Shown: one piece after another, positions 33,693 to 42,493 of the stretch
Position numbering within the stretch: position 1 is the stretch's first letter
How the letters are laid out: every line of letters starts with the position of its first letter
DNA from: CAYFNF01 sp964344485
GTDB lineage: Bacteria; Patescibacteriota; Patescibacteriia; UBA9570; XYC2-FULL-38-9
Length of the DNA stretch: 64,000 nucleotides
Direction of reading: 5' to 3'
Assembly: GCA_964344485.1 (NCBI GenBank)
Contig: CAYFNF010000001.1
Coordinates: 1-64,000 of the forward strand
The notes under the pieces: model-generated
What the model saw: only the letters and a program-made list of their open reading frames with translations
Told to the model about the DNA's origin: nothing
Database searches by the model: none
Program-made: the position numbers and the translations under genes

Positions 33693-34007
33693 TTACCGTT
33701 TTAGTAGTCTTTCAATTCTTCGTTTCCAGCGTTTTCGTTTCCATACAGAAAAGGTCTCTCGGTGTCCGTTCTTTTTTCGTATGATAATGCCTTTTGAAAA
33801 GACCCGTAGAAAATTTTTCATCTCCACTGCATGAATATCGCTCAACACTATAGTTAAATCGTACTGACGAAAGTTCAACGGGTGAGTAGTGAAGAACAAC
33901 CGCTGGTTTGTAAGGTAGAGCTTACCAGTATGTCCGATTGGGCCAATAAAATGAAACGCAAGCCCATGCCGAATGACTTTTTCTTTTGGTTGTAGTGTAA
34001 TTTTCAT
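33693..34007 (-). CDS. GRAM/PH-like domain protein, 104 residues
   Basis: A small basic protein. The sequence GKLYLTNQRLFFTTHPLN followed by DLTIVLSDIHAVEMK is the core of GRAM/PH-like lipid- or protein-binding domains. The C-terminus is strongly basic (WKRKRWKRRIERLLKR), which could bind acidic membrane lipids. No signal or span. It is divergent from rlmH, 52 bases apart. Confidence 0.72.
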   Translation of the reverse strand: MKITLQPKEKVIRHGLAFHFIGPIGHTGKLYLTNQRLFFTTHPLNFRQYDLTIVLSDIHAVEMKNFLRVFSKGIIIRKKNGHRETFSVWKRKRWKRRIERLLKR

Positions 34008-34059
34008 ATGATAGTGTTATTTTACAGAATCCGTAATCCAGTGTCTAATACCTATAAGT

Positions 34060-34482
34060 ATGAATATCACTATTGCCTCGATCGGCAAGACAAAAAGCGA
34101 TTCGCTGCGGTCAGTAGAGGATCAATATGAAAAACGTATCTCTGGGCGGATGCGGTGTTCCCGCCAATACGTAAAAAATGAAAAAGAACTCATTCAGCTA
34201 GTGTCTCAGTTCTCTGGAACAGTCATTGCGTGCGATGAACGGGGAATGCAGATGACTTCATCTGAATTTGCATCGTTCATGGACCGATTGTCCCAAGAAA
34301 CTCATAATGTGCTGTTTTGCATAGGTGATGCAGAAGGGTTGCCAGAAGTAATTATAGAACAAGCGCAGTCACAACTTGCACTGTCACAGATGACGCTACC
34401 ACATGATCTAGCGCGAACCGTGCTACTAGAACAGTTGTATCGTGCGTACACCATACTACAAGGTCACCCGTATCATAAATAG
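34060..34482 (+). CDS. rlmH: 23S rRNA (pseudouridine-1915-N3)-methyltransferase RlmH
   Basis: 140 residues, near the family's usual ~155. The SPOUT C-terminus is diagnostic: VLFCIGDAEGLP (SAM-binding knot) and LSQMTLPHDLARTVLLEQLYRAYTILQGHPYHK, with the invariant ending GxPYHK. The enzyme methylates pseudouridine 1915 in helix 69 of 23S rRNA on assembled ribosomes. Confidence 0.96.
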   Translation: MNITIASIGKTKSDSLRSVEDQYEKRISGRMRCSRQYVKNEKELIQLVSQFSGTVIACDERGMQMTSSEFASFMDRLSQETHNVLFCIGDAEGLPEVIIEQAQSQLALSQMTLPHDLARTVLLEQLYRAYTILQGHPYHK

Positions 34483-34492
34483 AGGCTTGAAG

Positions 34493-35455
34493 TTATGAGC
34501 GCGTTTTCTTTTTACGTGCTTGCTTCTTTTTCCATTTCTCCCATGCATCGTAGATCATGGGTCCGAAGAATATCGCATATCCAGCCAGTACTGCTCCAGC
34601 AAGAATATCAACAACGTAATGCCAACGTAGGTACATGGTCGAGAACCATAAACTCAAGATCATTGGCGCATAGATGTAGAAGAGCCATCGGACGTACTTC
34701 CAAGTGAAGAACCAGAACACTGCGGTTACAGCAAAGTGCAACGAAGGGAAGCAGTGAAAGTAGTCGCGATACGATCCGTATATCTCCACTACACCCTGGT
34801 ACCAGGCAAATGCACCGTCTCCCTGCAGCGGCACAGTGTGTAAATGGTGTTGAGCGAGGATCGGCCCGACACACGGGAACAGAAGATACCCAATATACCC
34901 TACATAGATCGTGAGCATAACAGAGAAGCTTGTAATGTGGAACGCTTTTTTGTCTTTCAACATGTACATCACACCGAGCGTCAGTGGGAAGTACAAGAAA
35001 TAGAGCGCATAGCATAGTCCGAACCATTCAGTCGCAATTGGTGAAACTACTTTTTCAAAGATGGTGGTTGGGTGATGCCCAAGAAACAGAATTTTATCAA
35101 CGGTGATAAAGAATTGGTCAAAGTTGTACGGGTTCATCAGGCGAACGATGTCGTGTAAATTGTCGTAGACCCAGATAAAAAGGAATAATGGAATCCAGTC
35201 TCGAATAAAGTGCAGCACCTTTTTTATTGAAAACACCTTTCGGAGGTCTCCTTTACTCAGGAAGAGCCGAATACAGAGTATAGTGAGGTACGTGAGAAAA
35301 ATCAGCAGCATCCAGATCGTGAGTGCCTTTGGGTAAAAACCCAACCCAAAGTACCGGTAGAGCACCACCATGACAATAAAAAAGAATAGTCCCATTATCT
35401 CCAGCGGCCGCAGAACTATAAAGATTGTTTTTATAAATTTTTTCAGTTGATGCAT
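34493..35455 (-). CDS. PAP2-superfamily membrane phosphatase/transferase
   Basis: 320 residues, about eight spans. PAP2 motifs are in the C-terminal third: CFPSLHFAVTAV (motif 2, His) and STMYLRWHYVVDILAG (motif 3, S....R.H...D). Motif 1 (KxxxxxxRP) is not evident, as in the inositol-phosphorylceramide-synthase-like subgroup. It likely removes or transfers a lipid-linked phosphate at the outer membrane face. The basic end (KKKQARKKKTRS) is cytoplasmic. It converges with rlmH, 10 bases apart. Confidence 0.82.
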   Translation of the reverse strand: MHQLKKFIKTIFIVLRPLEIMGLFFFIVMVVLYRYFGLGFYPKALTIWMLLIFLTYLTILCIRLFLSKGDLRKVFSIKKVLHFIRDWIPLFLFIWVYDNLHDIVRLMNPYNFDQFFITVDKILFLGHHPTTIFEKVVSPIATEWFGLCYALYFLYFPLTLGVMYMLKDKKAFHITSFSVMLTIYVGYIGYLLFPCVGPILAQHHLHTVPLQGDGAFAWYQGVVEIYGSYRDYFHCFPSLHFAVTAVFWFFTWKYVRWLFYIYAPMILSLWFSTMYLRWHYVVDILAGAVLAGYAIFFGPMIYDAWEKWKKKQARKKKTRS

Positions 35456-35458
35456 GCC

Positions 35459-35487
35459 TTGCAATATTATATTAAATATTCTATAAT
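35459..35487 (+). promoter_or_regulatory. sigma-70-type promoter of galU
   Basis: TTGCAA (-35), 17-base spacer, TATAAT (-10), with the ATG of galU 23 bases further on. Confidence 0.7.
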
Positions 35488-35510
35488 AGCAACATTAAAA
35501 GAAATTATAT

Positions 35511-36383
35511 ATGCAAAAAGTACGAAAAGCAGTGATCCCAGTTGCTGGCTTAGGCACGCGCTTCTTGCCCGTGACCAAGGCTCTTCCAAAGGAGATGTTG
35601 CCCATCGTTGATAAGCCAGTGATCCAGTACATTGTAGAAGAAGCAGTGGAGTCTGGAATTGATGAGATCATATTTGTTACTTCAGAGAATAAAATTGCGA
35701 TTGAAAACCATTTTGATCGTAATGCAGCACTTGAATGTTTGCTCGAACAGAAGAAAAAGAGCAATGAATTGTCAGCAGTAAAGGATGTTGCAGAGATGGC
35801 GGAGTTTATCTTCGTTCGACAGACCGATCCTTTGGGATTGGGCCATGCAGTCTTGCAAGCAAAGGACGTTATCGGTGACGATCCATTTGTGGTATTTGGT
35901 GGTGATGATGTCGTAGAATATGAGTCTGCTCCAGCAGCAAAACAGTTGATCGATGTCTATGAACGACACAGCGATCCAGTGATTGGCGTGCTGGAAGTTC
36001 CGAAAGAAGCAGTGAATCGATATGGAATTATCGACCCTGTAGAGGACATGGGAGAAAACGTTGCTCGTATAAAGGATATTATTGAAAAACCAGACGTGGA
36101 CGTCGCTCCATCCCAATTGGGTGTGGGTGGACGGTGGCTGCTCACTCCGGATATCTTTGACCATTTAGAACAGACCAAACCTGGCGCTGGAAATGAGATT
36201 CAGTTAACCGATGCGATCAGAGAACTCATGAATCATCGTGATGTTTATGCCAAGACCTATGACGGTATTTATCGCGATTGTGGGAACAAGACCGAGTACA
36301 TTAAAGCGATGATTGCGTTTGCAGTTCGTCACGAAGAGCTTGGTCCAGCAGTCAAAGAGTATATTCAATCATTGGATGTGTAA
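35511..36383 (+). CDS. galU: UTP-glucose-1-phosphate uridylyltransferase
   Basis: 290 residues, the standard GalU length. The opening AVIPVAGLGTRFLPVTKALPKEMLPIVDKP is the uridylyltransferase signature with the catalytic loop; TDPLGLGHAV and VFGGDDV (metal site) follow. It makes UDP-glucose for glycan synthesis, consistent with the GT-C enzymes at 13-15 kb and 40-46 kb. Confidence 0.95.
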   Translation: MQKVRKAVIPVAGLGTRFLPVTKALPKEMLPIVDKPVIQYIVEEAVESGIDEIIFVTSENKIAIENHFDRNAALECLLEQKKKSNELSAVKDVAEMAEFIFVRQTDPLGLGHAVLQAKDVIGDDPFVVFGGDDVVEYESAPAAKQLIDVYERHSDPVIGVLEVPKEAVNRYGIIDPVEDMGENVARIKDIIEKPDVDVAPSQLGVGGRWLLTPDIFDHLEQTKPGAGNEIQLTDAIRELMNHRDVYAKTYDGIYRDCGNKTEYIKAMIAFAVRHEELGPAVKEYIQSLDV

Positions 36384-36387
36384 TATT

Positions 36388-37767
36388 ATGAAGAGATTTC
36401 TTACACAGCACAAAGCACGGTCGTACTGGCTTGGAATTGTTGTGTTATTGGCAGTACTCACTACTTCAGGCGCACTATGTGGTGGGCAGAACTTAACGCC
36501 ACTAGAAGCTGTCTCACTAGAGATTTGGCGCTCTGAAGATACTGAAGCTGATCTCTCTGCTGCAATGGCAGCATATGCAGGCGTATACCCACATGTATCG
36601 TTTACCTACCGGCAGTTAAAAGAAGAGGAGTACGAAGATGAGCTGTTCAAAGCATGGTCTAAGGGTGAGGGGCCGGACATTTTCTCCATTCCAAATTCGC
36701 ATGTCGGGAAGTATGTAGATTTTATCACCACCATGCCGGATGCAGTAGCATTGAAGACCGCACACATGGAGTCGAATTTCGGTAAGAAAGAAGTGGTGAC
36801 TGAAGTGAACAACATTGTATTTCCAACTGCGTCGCAGTTACAAGATCAATACGTTCAAGCAGTGACCGACGATGTGGTAATTGGAGACAAGGTGTATGGA
36901 CTGCCAATGAGTATTGATACGCTTGGGTTATATTACAACCGCGAATTACTAGCAAAAGCGCAGATAGCAATCCCACCGCAGACTTGGGAAGAGTTCCGAG
37001 ATGCAGTGCAGATTATGACCGAGCTTGATGATGAGCGAAATATTGTGCGTCCAGCTGCAGCACTGGGAACTGCGGAGAACGTTCCGTACTTCTTTGACAT
37101 TGTTTCGGTCCTAATGATGCAGAATGGAGCAACTATGACCTCAAAGTCTGGGCGCGTGACCTTTAATGCTGGCACTGAAGAAGGACGAAAACCTGCTGAG
37201 GAAGCGCTGGATTTCTATACCAAGTTCAGCAATCAGCAGTATAAGACCTATACATGGAATGATGAGCAGATGAATGCGCTTGAAACGTTTACGCAGGGTA
37301 ATCTCGGCTTCTACTTCGGGTACTTATCGGATAATGAAGTAATTGAAAAACGAGCGCCAAACTTGAACTACTCGTATACCTATCTTCCGCAGATCGATCC
37401 GAATAATTTTACCAATTATCCTCGGTACGCTGTGGAGACTGTTCATATCGGTTGTGAGAATCCAGAGCATGCATGGAATTTTATTCGTTTCATTGCTTCC
37501 GAGCAACAGGTGGGGGCGTATCTTGAGAGCACGTTCCGTGTCTCTGCGTTGAAATCAATAGTTAATGACCAGCAAACAGATCCAGAACGCGGAGTATTTG
37601 CCCAACAAGCACTGACCGCAAAAACGTGGTATCATGGATTTGATCCTGGCGCAGCAGCTGCAGCGTTTCAAGAAATGATTGATACTACCAATGAGCACAC
37701 TACACCGATTGAGGAAGTCATCAATCTCGCGGTATCGAAGGTGCGGCTTACCGTCCAAGAAGAATAG
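36388..37767 (+). CDS. extracellular solute-binding protein (ABC family 1 type)
   Basis: 459 residues, start at 36388 with a signal or anchor ~13-33. Typical family 1 periplasmic-binding features: GPDIFSIPNSHVGKYVD, YGLPMSIDTLGLYYNRELL, FTQGNLGFYFGYLSD. A Cys at the end of the signal (GALCGGQ) is a poor lipobox. No permease or ATPase gene is near; galU lies before and pilin-like genes follow (TAGTG overlap region), so it may serve the envelope or uptake machinery formed by those. Confidence 0.85.
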   Translation: MKRFLTQHKARSYWLGIVVLLAVLTTSGALCGGQNLTPLEAVSLEIWRSEDTEADLSAAMAAYAGVYPHVSFTYRQLKEEEYEDELFKAWSKGEGPDIFSIPNSHVGKYVDFITTMPDAVALKTAHMESNFGKKEVVTEVNNIVFPTASQLQDQYVQAVTDDVVIGDKVYGLPMSIDTLGLYYNRELLAKAQIAIPPQTWEEFRDAVQIMTELDDERNIVRPAAALGTAENVPYFFDIVSVLMMQNGATMTSKSGRVTFNAGTEEGRKPAEEALDFYTKFSNQQYKTYTWNDEQMNALETFTQGNLGFYFGYLSDNEVIEKRAPNLNYSYTYLPQIDPNNFTNYPRYAVETVHIGCENPEHAWNFIRFIASEQQVGAYLESTFRVSALKSIVNDQQTDPERGVFAQQALTAKTWYHGFDPGAAAAAFQEMIDTTNEHTTPIEEVINLAVSKVRLTVQEE

Positions 37768-37778
37768 TGAATCATCAT

Positions 37779-38456
37779 ATGAAAAAACAACTCCTTACAT
37801 TTCTCATCGCTGGAATTCTACTGAGCCTTCCGTTTGTTGTTGATGCAGCGCTGCTTCCATCATGTACGACCAGCGGTAATTGTCACACCTGTGACTTCTT
37901 AGTGTTTATCGATAACCTAGCGAGTGAGATTCTTCGATACATCGGAGCGATTATAATCCTAGTGTTTGTGATCGGTGGTGTATTTTGGATTATCTCTGGG
38001 GGAAGCGCTGAACGAGTGAAGAAAGGCCAGACCATTATGGTAGGTGCATTGATCGGACTAGGATTTGTATTTGGAGCATGGATGATAGTACATATGATCA
38101 TTGCAGCGTTTGTTGCTCCGACCACGGATACTGGCGCAACTGATTGGTCAAAAGTGTCATTATTTGATAGCGGACAGAATTGGTATGAATTCTGTGTTGA
38201 AGGAACCGCGCCGAGTGGTGCGACTACTAATTGTAAAGATGAGTCAGACGGTACTGAGTGTCAGGCAGACTCTTGTACTGCAGTGGGTGTTTGTGTCTGT
38301 AAATCCGACACGTGCATCTCTTTATGTCAGTATCATGCAGAAGAAGCAGGGCAGTCTGGTTCTTGTGTGGATGAAGTCGGCGATTGTTCCGGGGTGACAG
38401 ATTCATCTACTGGTCTCTGTCCAGGCGAAACTATATGTTGCCGTGTTGATAGTTAA
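37779..38456 (+). CDS. T4SS-pilin-like protein with Cys-rich C-terminal domain
   Basis: 225 residues. Signal peptide ~1-24, then two spans around the family core GGVFWIISGGSAERVKKGQ ... IGLGFVFGAW, as in the VirB2/TrbC-like pilins of Patescibacteria. Unlike its five neighbours, it continues as a ~100-residue outer domain with about 14 Cys (CKDESDGTEC, CVCKSDTC, CPGETICC), likely disulphide-linked. This could be a tip or adaptor subunit (inference). Confidence 0.78.
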   Translation: MKKQLLTFLIAGILLSLPFVVDAALLPSCTTSGNCHTCDFLVFIDNLASEILRYIGAIIILVFVIGGVFWIISGGSAERVKKGQTIMVGALIGLGFVFGAWMIVHMIIAAFVAPTTDTGATDWSKVSLFDSGQNWYEFCVEGTAPSGATTNCKDESDGTECQADSCTAVGVCVCKSDTCISLCQYHAEEAGQSGSCVDEVGDCSGVTDSSTGLCPGETICCRVDS

Positions 38457-38477
38457 TAATTACTTACTATATATCCT

Positions 38478-38825
38478 ATGAAGAAATTACAGATAAAAAC
38501 CTTTGGCACATCACTTCTCTTATGGTCTGTGTTGGCCATGCCAGTATTAGCAGACACTATGATCGAGAATCCGCTACCGTCATCTGATCCAAATGAGATC
38601 ATCGCGAATATTGTTTCTGTGATCTTGGGCGTGGTTGGAGCGATTGCGCTGATGTTCTTTGTATGGGGCGGAGTTCTTATGTTGATCTCTGGAGGTAGTC
38701 CTGAAAAGACAAAAAAGGGACGAGACACGTTGATGTGGGCAACACTCGGATTGATTATTATCTTCGGCAGCTTCGGTATTGTACGCGCAATCTTTCAAGC
38801 AATGGGCGGCGAAAGCATCGTATAA
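38478..38825 (+). CDS. T4SS-pilin-like protein
   Basis: 115 residues: signal peptide ~1-24, then two spans with core GGVLMLISGGSPEKTKKGRDTL between. It has the minimal VirB2-like pilin layout. Follows the Cys-rich pilin by 21 bases; a TACTAT box lies 7 bases before the ATG. A bidirectional terminator follows. Confidence 0.8.
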   Translation: MKKLQIKTFGTSLLLWSVLAMPVLADTMIENPLPSSDPNEIIANIVSVILGVVGAIALMFFVWGGVLMLISGGSPEKTKKGRDTLMWATLGLIIIFGSFGIVRAIFQAMGGESIV

Positions 38826-38839
38826 CTATTCCAACAATA

Positions 38840-38866
38840 AAACACCCGACGAACGGGTGTTTTTAT
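38840..38866. terminator. bidirectional terminator between convergent pilin genes
   Basis: Stem acacccg / cgggtgt with T5 on the plus side and an A/T-rich run (caataaaa) on the other, serving genes that end at 38825 (+) and 38878 (-). Confidence 0.85.
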
Positions 38867-38877
38867 ATTTCTATTGT

Positions 38878-39300
38878 TTATGCAAACAATGCAGAGTCTA
38901 AGTAGGAGACGATTCCTAGTGCAGAGAGAATGATGATCGCACCGATCACTGCCCATTGAATCACGTCCTTTCCTTTTTTAATCTGGGTAGATTTCCCTGC
39001 GTAATCGCCAACTCCTAGAATACCGCCACCACTCATAATTAGATATCCACCGTAGACGATGAACAACACCACTACTACACCCAGTACTTGAAGTAGAGTT
39101 TTGATAATGTTCAGTGCGACAGTTACTGGGTCATCTGTTGGCATGAAGCCAGAAAAGTATCCTGAAGGGAAGTAGTCAGATGGGCTTGCAGCCAGAGCAC
39201 TTAATGGAAAGCAGGCGATCAAAGAACAGACAGCAAGGATACCGCCCCATAATAGAAATGCGGTATGTTTTTTTTGCAAAGAGATCTGTTGTAGTCTCAT
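38878..39300 (-). CDS. T4SS-pilin-like protein with expanded inter-span loop
   Basis: 140 residues. Signal/anchor ~14-37, then two spans. The core loop is longer than in its neighbours: GGYLIMSGGGILGVGDYAG then QIKKGKDVIQWAVIGAIIIL. First (3'-most) of three minus-strand pilin-like genes. Confidence 0.78.
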   Translation of the reverse strand: MRLQQISLQKKHTAFLLWGGILAVCSLIACFPLSALAASPSDYFPSGYFSGFMPTDDPVTVALNIIKTLLQVLGVVVVLFIVYGGYLIMSGGGILGVGDYAGKSTQIKKGKDVIQWAVIGAIIILSALGIVSYLDSALFA

Positions 39301-39320
39301 ATATACTTAATGAATGTTGA

Positions 39321-39722
39321 TTACACTGGGACTGCTCCTTGGCCGGTCGCGCTTTCGATCACACTAAAGACATATATTGCAATTCCGTACGATGAAAGGA
39401 TAATAAGCAAACCGAGTACTGCTGCTTGTAGGATACCGCGAGCTTTCTTAATTTTCTCTTCATTTCCAGCAGCAAACATCCAGGTGAACCCAGCGTAGAC
39501 GATTAATCCAATTGCGATAACACTTAAAAAACCGAGAATAGCTGCGATAATGTTCGCTGCAGTAACTAACGGGCTCTGTGCACTCATTCCAGTAGTTGAT
39601 GAGATCAAGTTTTGCATAGTTGCTGGTAGTAGACTGCCAGCAAAGACAGCATCTGCGTATCCAAAAAGCATACAGCCGCTGACTGTGACGATGCTTGCGA
39701 TTTTAGAAAGTACGTGTTTCAT
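39321..39722 (-). CDS. T4SS-pilin-like protein
   Basis: 133 residues. Signal peptide ~1-30, two spans, core GFTWMFAAGNEEKIKKARGIL then AAVLGLLIILSSYGI. The core is very close to that of the 39741 and 40337 genes, so these three form the main subgroup. Confidence 0.82.
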   Translation of the reverse strand: MKHVLSKIASIVTVSGCMLFGYADAVFAGSLLPATMQNLISSTTGMSAQSPLVTAANIIAAILGFLSVIAIGLIVYAGFTWMFAAGNEEKIKKARGILQAAVLGLLIILSSYGIAIYVFSVIESATGQGAVPV

Positions 39723-39740
39723 ACGTATAAAAGAAATTGT

Positions 39741-40151
39741 TTATTTTGTTGCAGCTTCGATGACCTCGATCCAGAACAAAGTAATCCCCCATGCAGCCAT
39801 GATGATCAGTAAACCAATTGCTCCGTTCAATAGAATGCCTTTTGCTTTCTTTACCTTCTCTTCATTACCACCAGAGAACATCCAGGTGAAGCCACCGTAC
39901 AGTACAATGATCATCGCAATGATTGCCAGAATACCGAGCACGAGGTTTAGTATAAATGCAGCGATATCGATCGGATCATTCGAACCCAGGCCTGTTGCAG
40001 CACCGACATCCGTACCTGAAGCGTTCATAATATGTGATTGAGCGAAGGTCAGTACCGGCACTGTGGTTCCTACAAGAACTGTAAAAAAAGTAGCCACATG
40101 TTTTGGTACTGTTTTTATGTGTTGCGACATTGAAGAAAGCGCAATTTTCAT
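39741..40151 (-). CDS. T4SS-pilin-like protein
   Basis: 136 residues. Signal peptide ~17-35 (QSHIMNASG follows), two spans, core GFTWMFSGGNEEKVKKAKGIL, then IGLLIIMAAWGITLFWI. Probably first gene of the minus-strand trio; its ATG is preceded by the ~185-base divergent region that also holds the promoter at 40264. Confidence 0.82.
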   Translation of the reverse strand: MKIALSSMSQHIKTVPKHVATFFTVLVGTTVPVLTFAQSHIMNASGTDVGAATGLGSNDPIDIAAFILNLVLGILAIIAMIIVLYGGFTWMFSGGNEEKVKKAKGILLNGAIGLLIIMAAWGITLFWIEVIEAATK

Positions 40152-40263
40152 ATGTTTTTACAATAGAAATAGTTCATTTGGATTATACCAGATGGATCTG
40201 ATTTTGTAAATACCTGAGCGTGAAATCTACGACAAACCATAGGAGATTTTTCAACATTCTGGA

Positions 40264-40292
40264 TTGACTTTCGGGTAAAAGTGTGTTAGAGT
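40264..40292 (+). promoter_or_regulatory. sigma-70-type promoter of the 40337 pilin gene
   Basis: TTGACT, 17-base spacer, TAGAGT. The leader then contains AAAGGAGGTG (40321-40330), a full-strength Shine-Dalgarno 6 bases before the ATG, unusual in this window and suggesting very high expression. Confidence 0.75.
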
Positions 40293-40336
40293 GGTGCACA
40301 TAACAAGTAAACACTCATCGAAAGGAGGTGACATAC

Positions 40337-40693
40337 ATGAAAAAATTAGCAACAACAGGGCTAACCGCTCTTGGATGGTTAGCAGCAAGTCCAGCATTCG
40401 CTCAAGTAAACACCAGTATCAGTATTACCGGATACGGTACTAATGATCCAGAGACCATTGTCATTAACCTATTGAACTGGGTACTTGGTATTCTCGCATT
40501 AATCGCAGTCGTATTGATCCTTATCGGTGGTTTCCGATGGATGACTGCAGCAGGTAACGAAGAAAAGGTAGAATCTGCGAAGAAATTACTCGTCGCAGCA
40601 GTTATCGGACTCGTTATCATTATGGCAGCTTGGGGAATCTCACTGTACGCAGTAGGAATCCTCGCAAGCGCTACAAATGCACAAGTTGTATAA
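40337..40693 (+). CDS. T4SS-pilin-like protein, probably highly expressed
   Basis: 118 residues: signal peptide ~1-21 (PAFAQ), then two spans with core GFRWMTAAGNEEKVESAKKLL and IGLVIIMAAWGISLYAVG. It has its own near-consensus promoter, the best ribosome binding site in the window and a strong terminator, and uses frequent codons (GCA, CTA/CTC, GTT). This is the best candidate for the major pilin subunit. An in-frame GTG at 40328 overlaps the Shine-Dalgarno and is not the start. Confidence 0.86.
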   Translation: MKKLATTGLTALGWLAASPAFAQVNTSISITGYGTNDPETIVINLLNWVLGILALIAVVLILIGGFRWMTAAGNEEKVESAKKLLVAAVIGLVIIMAAWGISLYAVGILASATNAQVV

Positions 40694-40731
40694 CATTCTA
40701 TAAGCGAATTCAATTCGCGTTTGCAACATAC

Positions 40732-40758
40732 AGCCCGCCGAGATGGCGGGCTTTTCGT
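40732..40758 (+). terminator. rho-independent terminator
   Basis: Perfect 8-bp stem agcccgcc / ggcgggct, loop gagat, followed by tttcgttt. Confidence 0.92.
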
Positions 40759-40762
40759 TTGA

Positions 40763-42403
40763 CTATTTTTTTGTGGAATATATTTGGTACTCGTCGTTCG
40801 TGAGTGCGACCGGGTAGCGTTGCGAGAAGAATTGATCGTCTATCGTGAAAACCTCTCGTTCATACGGGCCGATGACTATAAACGAAATATTATATTTTTT
40901 TATTAATTCCTCCGCGTTCTCGCTTCCACTATATATATTTATAATATCCTGTTCGAGTTCATTAAAGAAGAAGCCGTATGTCCCGTTCCACTTACGGTTC
41001 CCCAATAGTATCTGCCTACCAGTGAGTGACGGTACCCAGTGATTGTAGCGATCTGAAGTAAGCACAATATCAGTAGGCTCGGAGAAAGTTTTAAACTCTT
41101 CAGCAAGTGCAATTTCCTGAGTGGTCCATAAGAGCATGGACCGATCACTTGGAGTGCGTGCCATATGATAGAGGTCAGCAGCGCCAGTTGCAGTCATAAC
41201 AAAGAATAGTACTACCACGAGAAATTTTATTGCAATATTCTTTTGTTTCCATAGACGCTGCATATAGAGAAGAACAGGAATGATGAATATGCAGTAACTC
41301 CATGTAAATAGTTTTGAGTTATCCCACACCCATGGTTGAAAGCTGAAGATGTTCGCGAGGAGGAAAATGAGAATACCCCCAACCACCAATGGGTTCTTAT
41401 ACTGTTTGGTTCGCCAGATTGCAATGATGCTCAGCGGTAGAAAGAATCCCCAGTTAATGAACCAGAACCAAAGCACGTTCATGTCAGCAATACTTGTAGA
41501 AGACATCCACCCGAGTTGTAAGCGGATCATCTGGTAGTCAATCTGCCCTTGGATTAATACAAAGTTAATAAAGAAAAGCGGTATAGCAGCTGACACGGCG
41601 TAGATCGCCCATTTCTCCCAGTGCGCACGAGAGAATAATGCGAGCACTACGCAGAACAGAACGAGCGCGAGAGTGGAGTGCGGATGAATCAGGAATAAGC
41701 ATGCAGAGATGAGCCCTAAGGCAACCAAGCGCATGAATGTCGCGTCTTTGAAGTTATTCTTAGTCCATCGGTAGAGCAGGTATAAGATGATCAGGGCAAT
41801 TGGGAACCCTAGCAGCATAGCGCGTTGTGGTAAGAATTCTGAAGTAACGATATTAGTCCATGCGCAGCAACGAAAATCCCGCACTGGAAACATCAACCCA
41901 AATGCTCCGTTCATTAAAAATAGGGAGAGCGCAAAGAACGAAGCGACTACGGATTTTAAGAAGCGATTATAGAAGGCGAGCAGCAAGAATAGCAGCACCA
42001 AGGTCAGGATAATCGAGGGGATGATCACTGCTGCAATGGAGTCGATTCCAAATCGAATCAGAATACCAGAGAGTGCATCAGCAACGAACGGATAGGTGAA
42101 GTGCTTTTGTATATGAATTGGATGTGTTTGAAACCAGTTCGTTACGGGTCGGTACGCGAATACTGCGATGTAGGTAAAGTGAGCAGCCCAGTCAGTAACG
42201 TACGGAGTAGTGGCGCTTTCGACACCTCGAGCGGTTTTCATGATCACCCGTGGCCACAGGTAGAAGAAGTACACCCCCCAAGTACAGAGCACCGCACAAC
42301 ACCCCCAAAACATTGGAGGGAGTGCACGACATCTTTGCCCCCAGGTCTTGGTCGCGCCAGTTTTTTTATTGGATTGCTGCGTGGCTTGTTGTGTCGACTT
42401 CAT
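40763..42403 (-). CDS. large polytopic membrane protein, GT-C type
   Basis: 546 residues with about 12 spans and a soluble C-terminal domain (~430-546). The long first outer loop (VESATTPYVTDWAAHFTY) and the C-terminal segment discussing YNHWVPSLTGRQILLGNR resemble the uncharacterised GT-C membrane glycosyltransferases of Patescibacteria. No DxD or DE motif can be fixed with confidence. It could transfer sugars from polyprenyl carriers or be a lipid-linked glycan enzyme. Confidence 0.65.
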   Translation of the reverse strand: MKSTQQATQQSNKKTGATKTWGQRCRALPPMFWGCCAVLCTWGVYFFYLWPRVIMKTARGVESATTPYVTDWAAHFTYIAVFAYRPVTNWFQTHPIHIQKHFTYPFVADALSGILIRFGIDSIAAVIIPSIILTLVLLFLLLAFYNRFLKSVVASFFALSLFLMNGAFGLMFPVRDFRCCAWTNIVTSEFLPQRAMLLGFPIALIILYLLYRWTKNNFKDATFMRLVALGLISACLFLIHPHSTLALVLFCVVLALFSRAHWEKWAIYAVSAAIPLFFINFVLIQGQIDYQMIRLQLGWMSSTSIADMNVLWFWFINWGFFLPLSIIAIWRTKQYKNPLVVGGILIFLLANIFSFQPWVWDNSKLFTWSYCIFIIPVLLYMQRLWKQKNIAIKFLVVVLFFVMTATGAADLYHMARTPSDRSMLLWTTQEIALAEEFKTFSEPTDIVLTSDRYNHWVPSLTGRQILLGNRKWNGTYGFFFNELEQDIINIYSGSENAEELIKKYNISFIVIGPYEREVFTIDDQFFSQRYPVALTNDEYQIYSTKK

Positions 42404-42480
42404 ACGTGTGGTTGTTGGTATGTACGTATTGTAGTATAGCAGACCGAATTAATGAAATTTGTTTTTCAGGAGATCTGCTT

Positions 42481-42486
42481 TATACT
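42481..42486 (+). promoter_or_regulatory. -10 box of the DUF2079 gene, leaderless start
   Basis: TATACT ends 7 bases before the ATG at 42494. No TG extension here. It favours 42494 over the in-frame ATG at 42452, which lies upstream of the box. Confidence 0.5.
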
Positions 42487-42493
42487 GATACAT

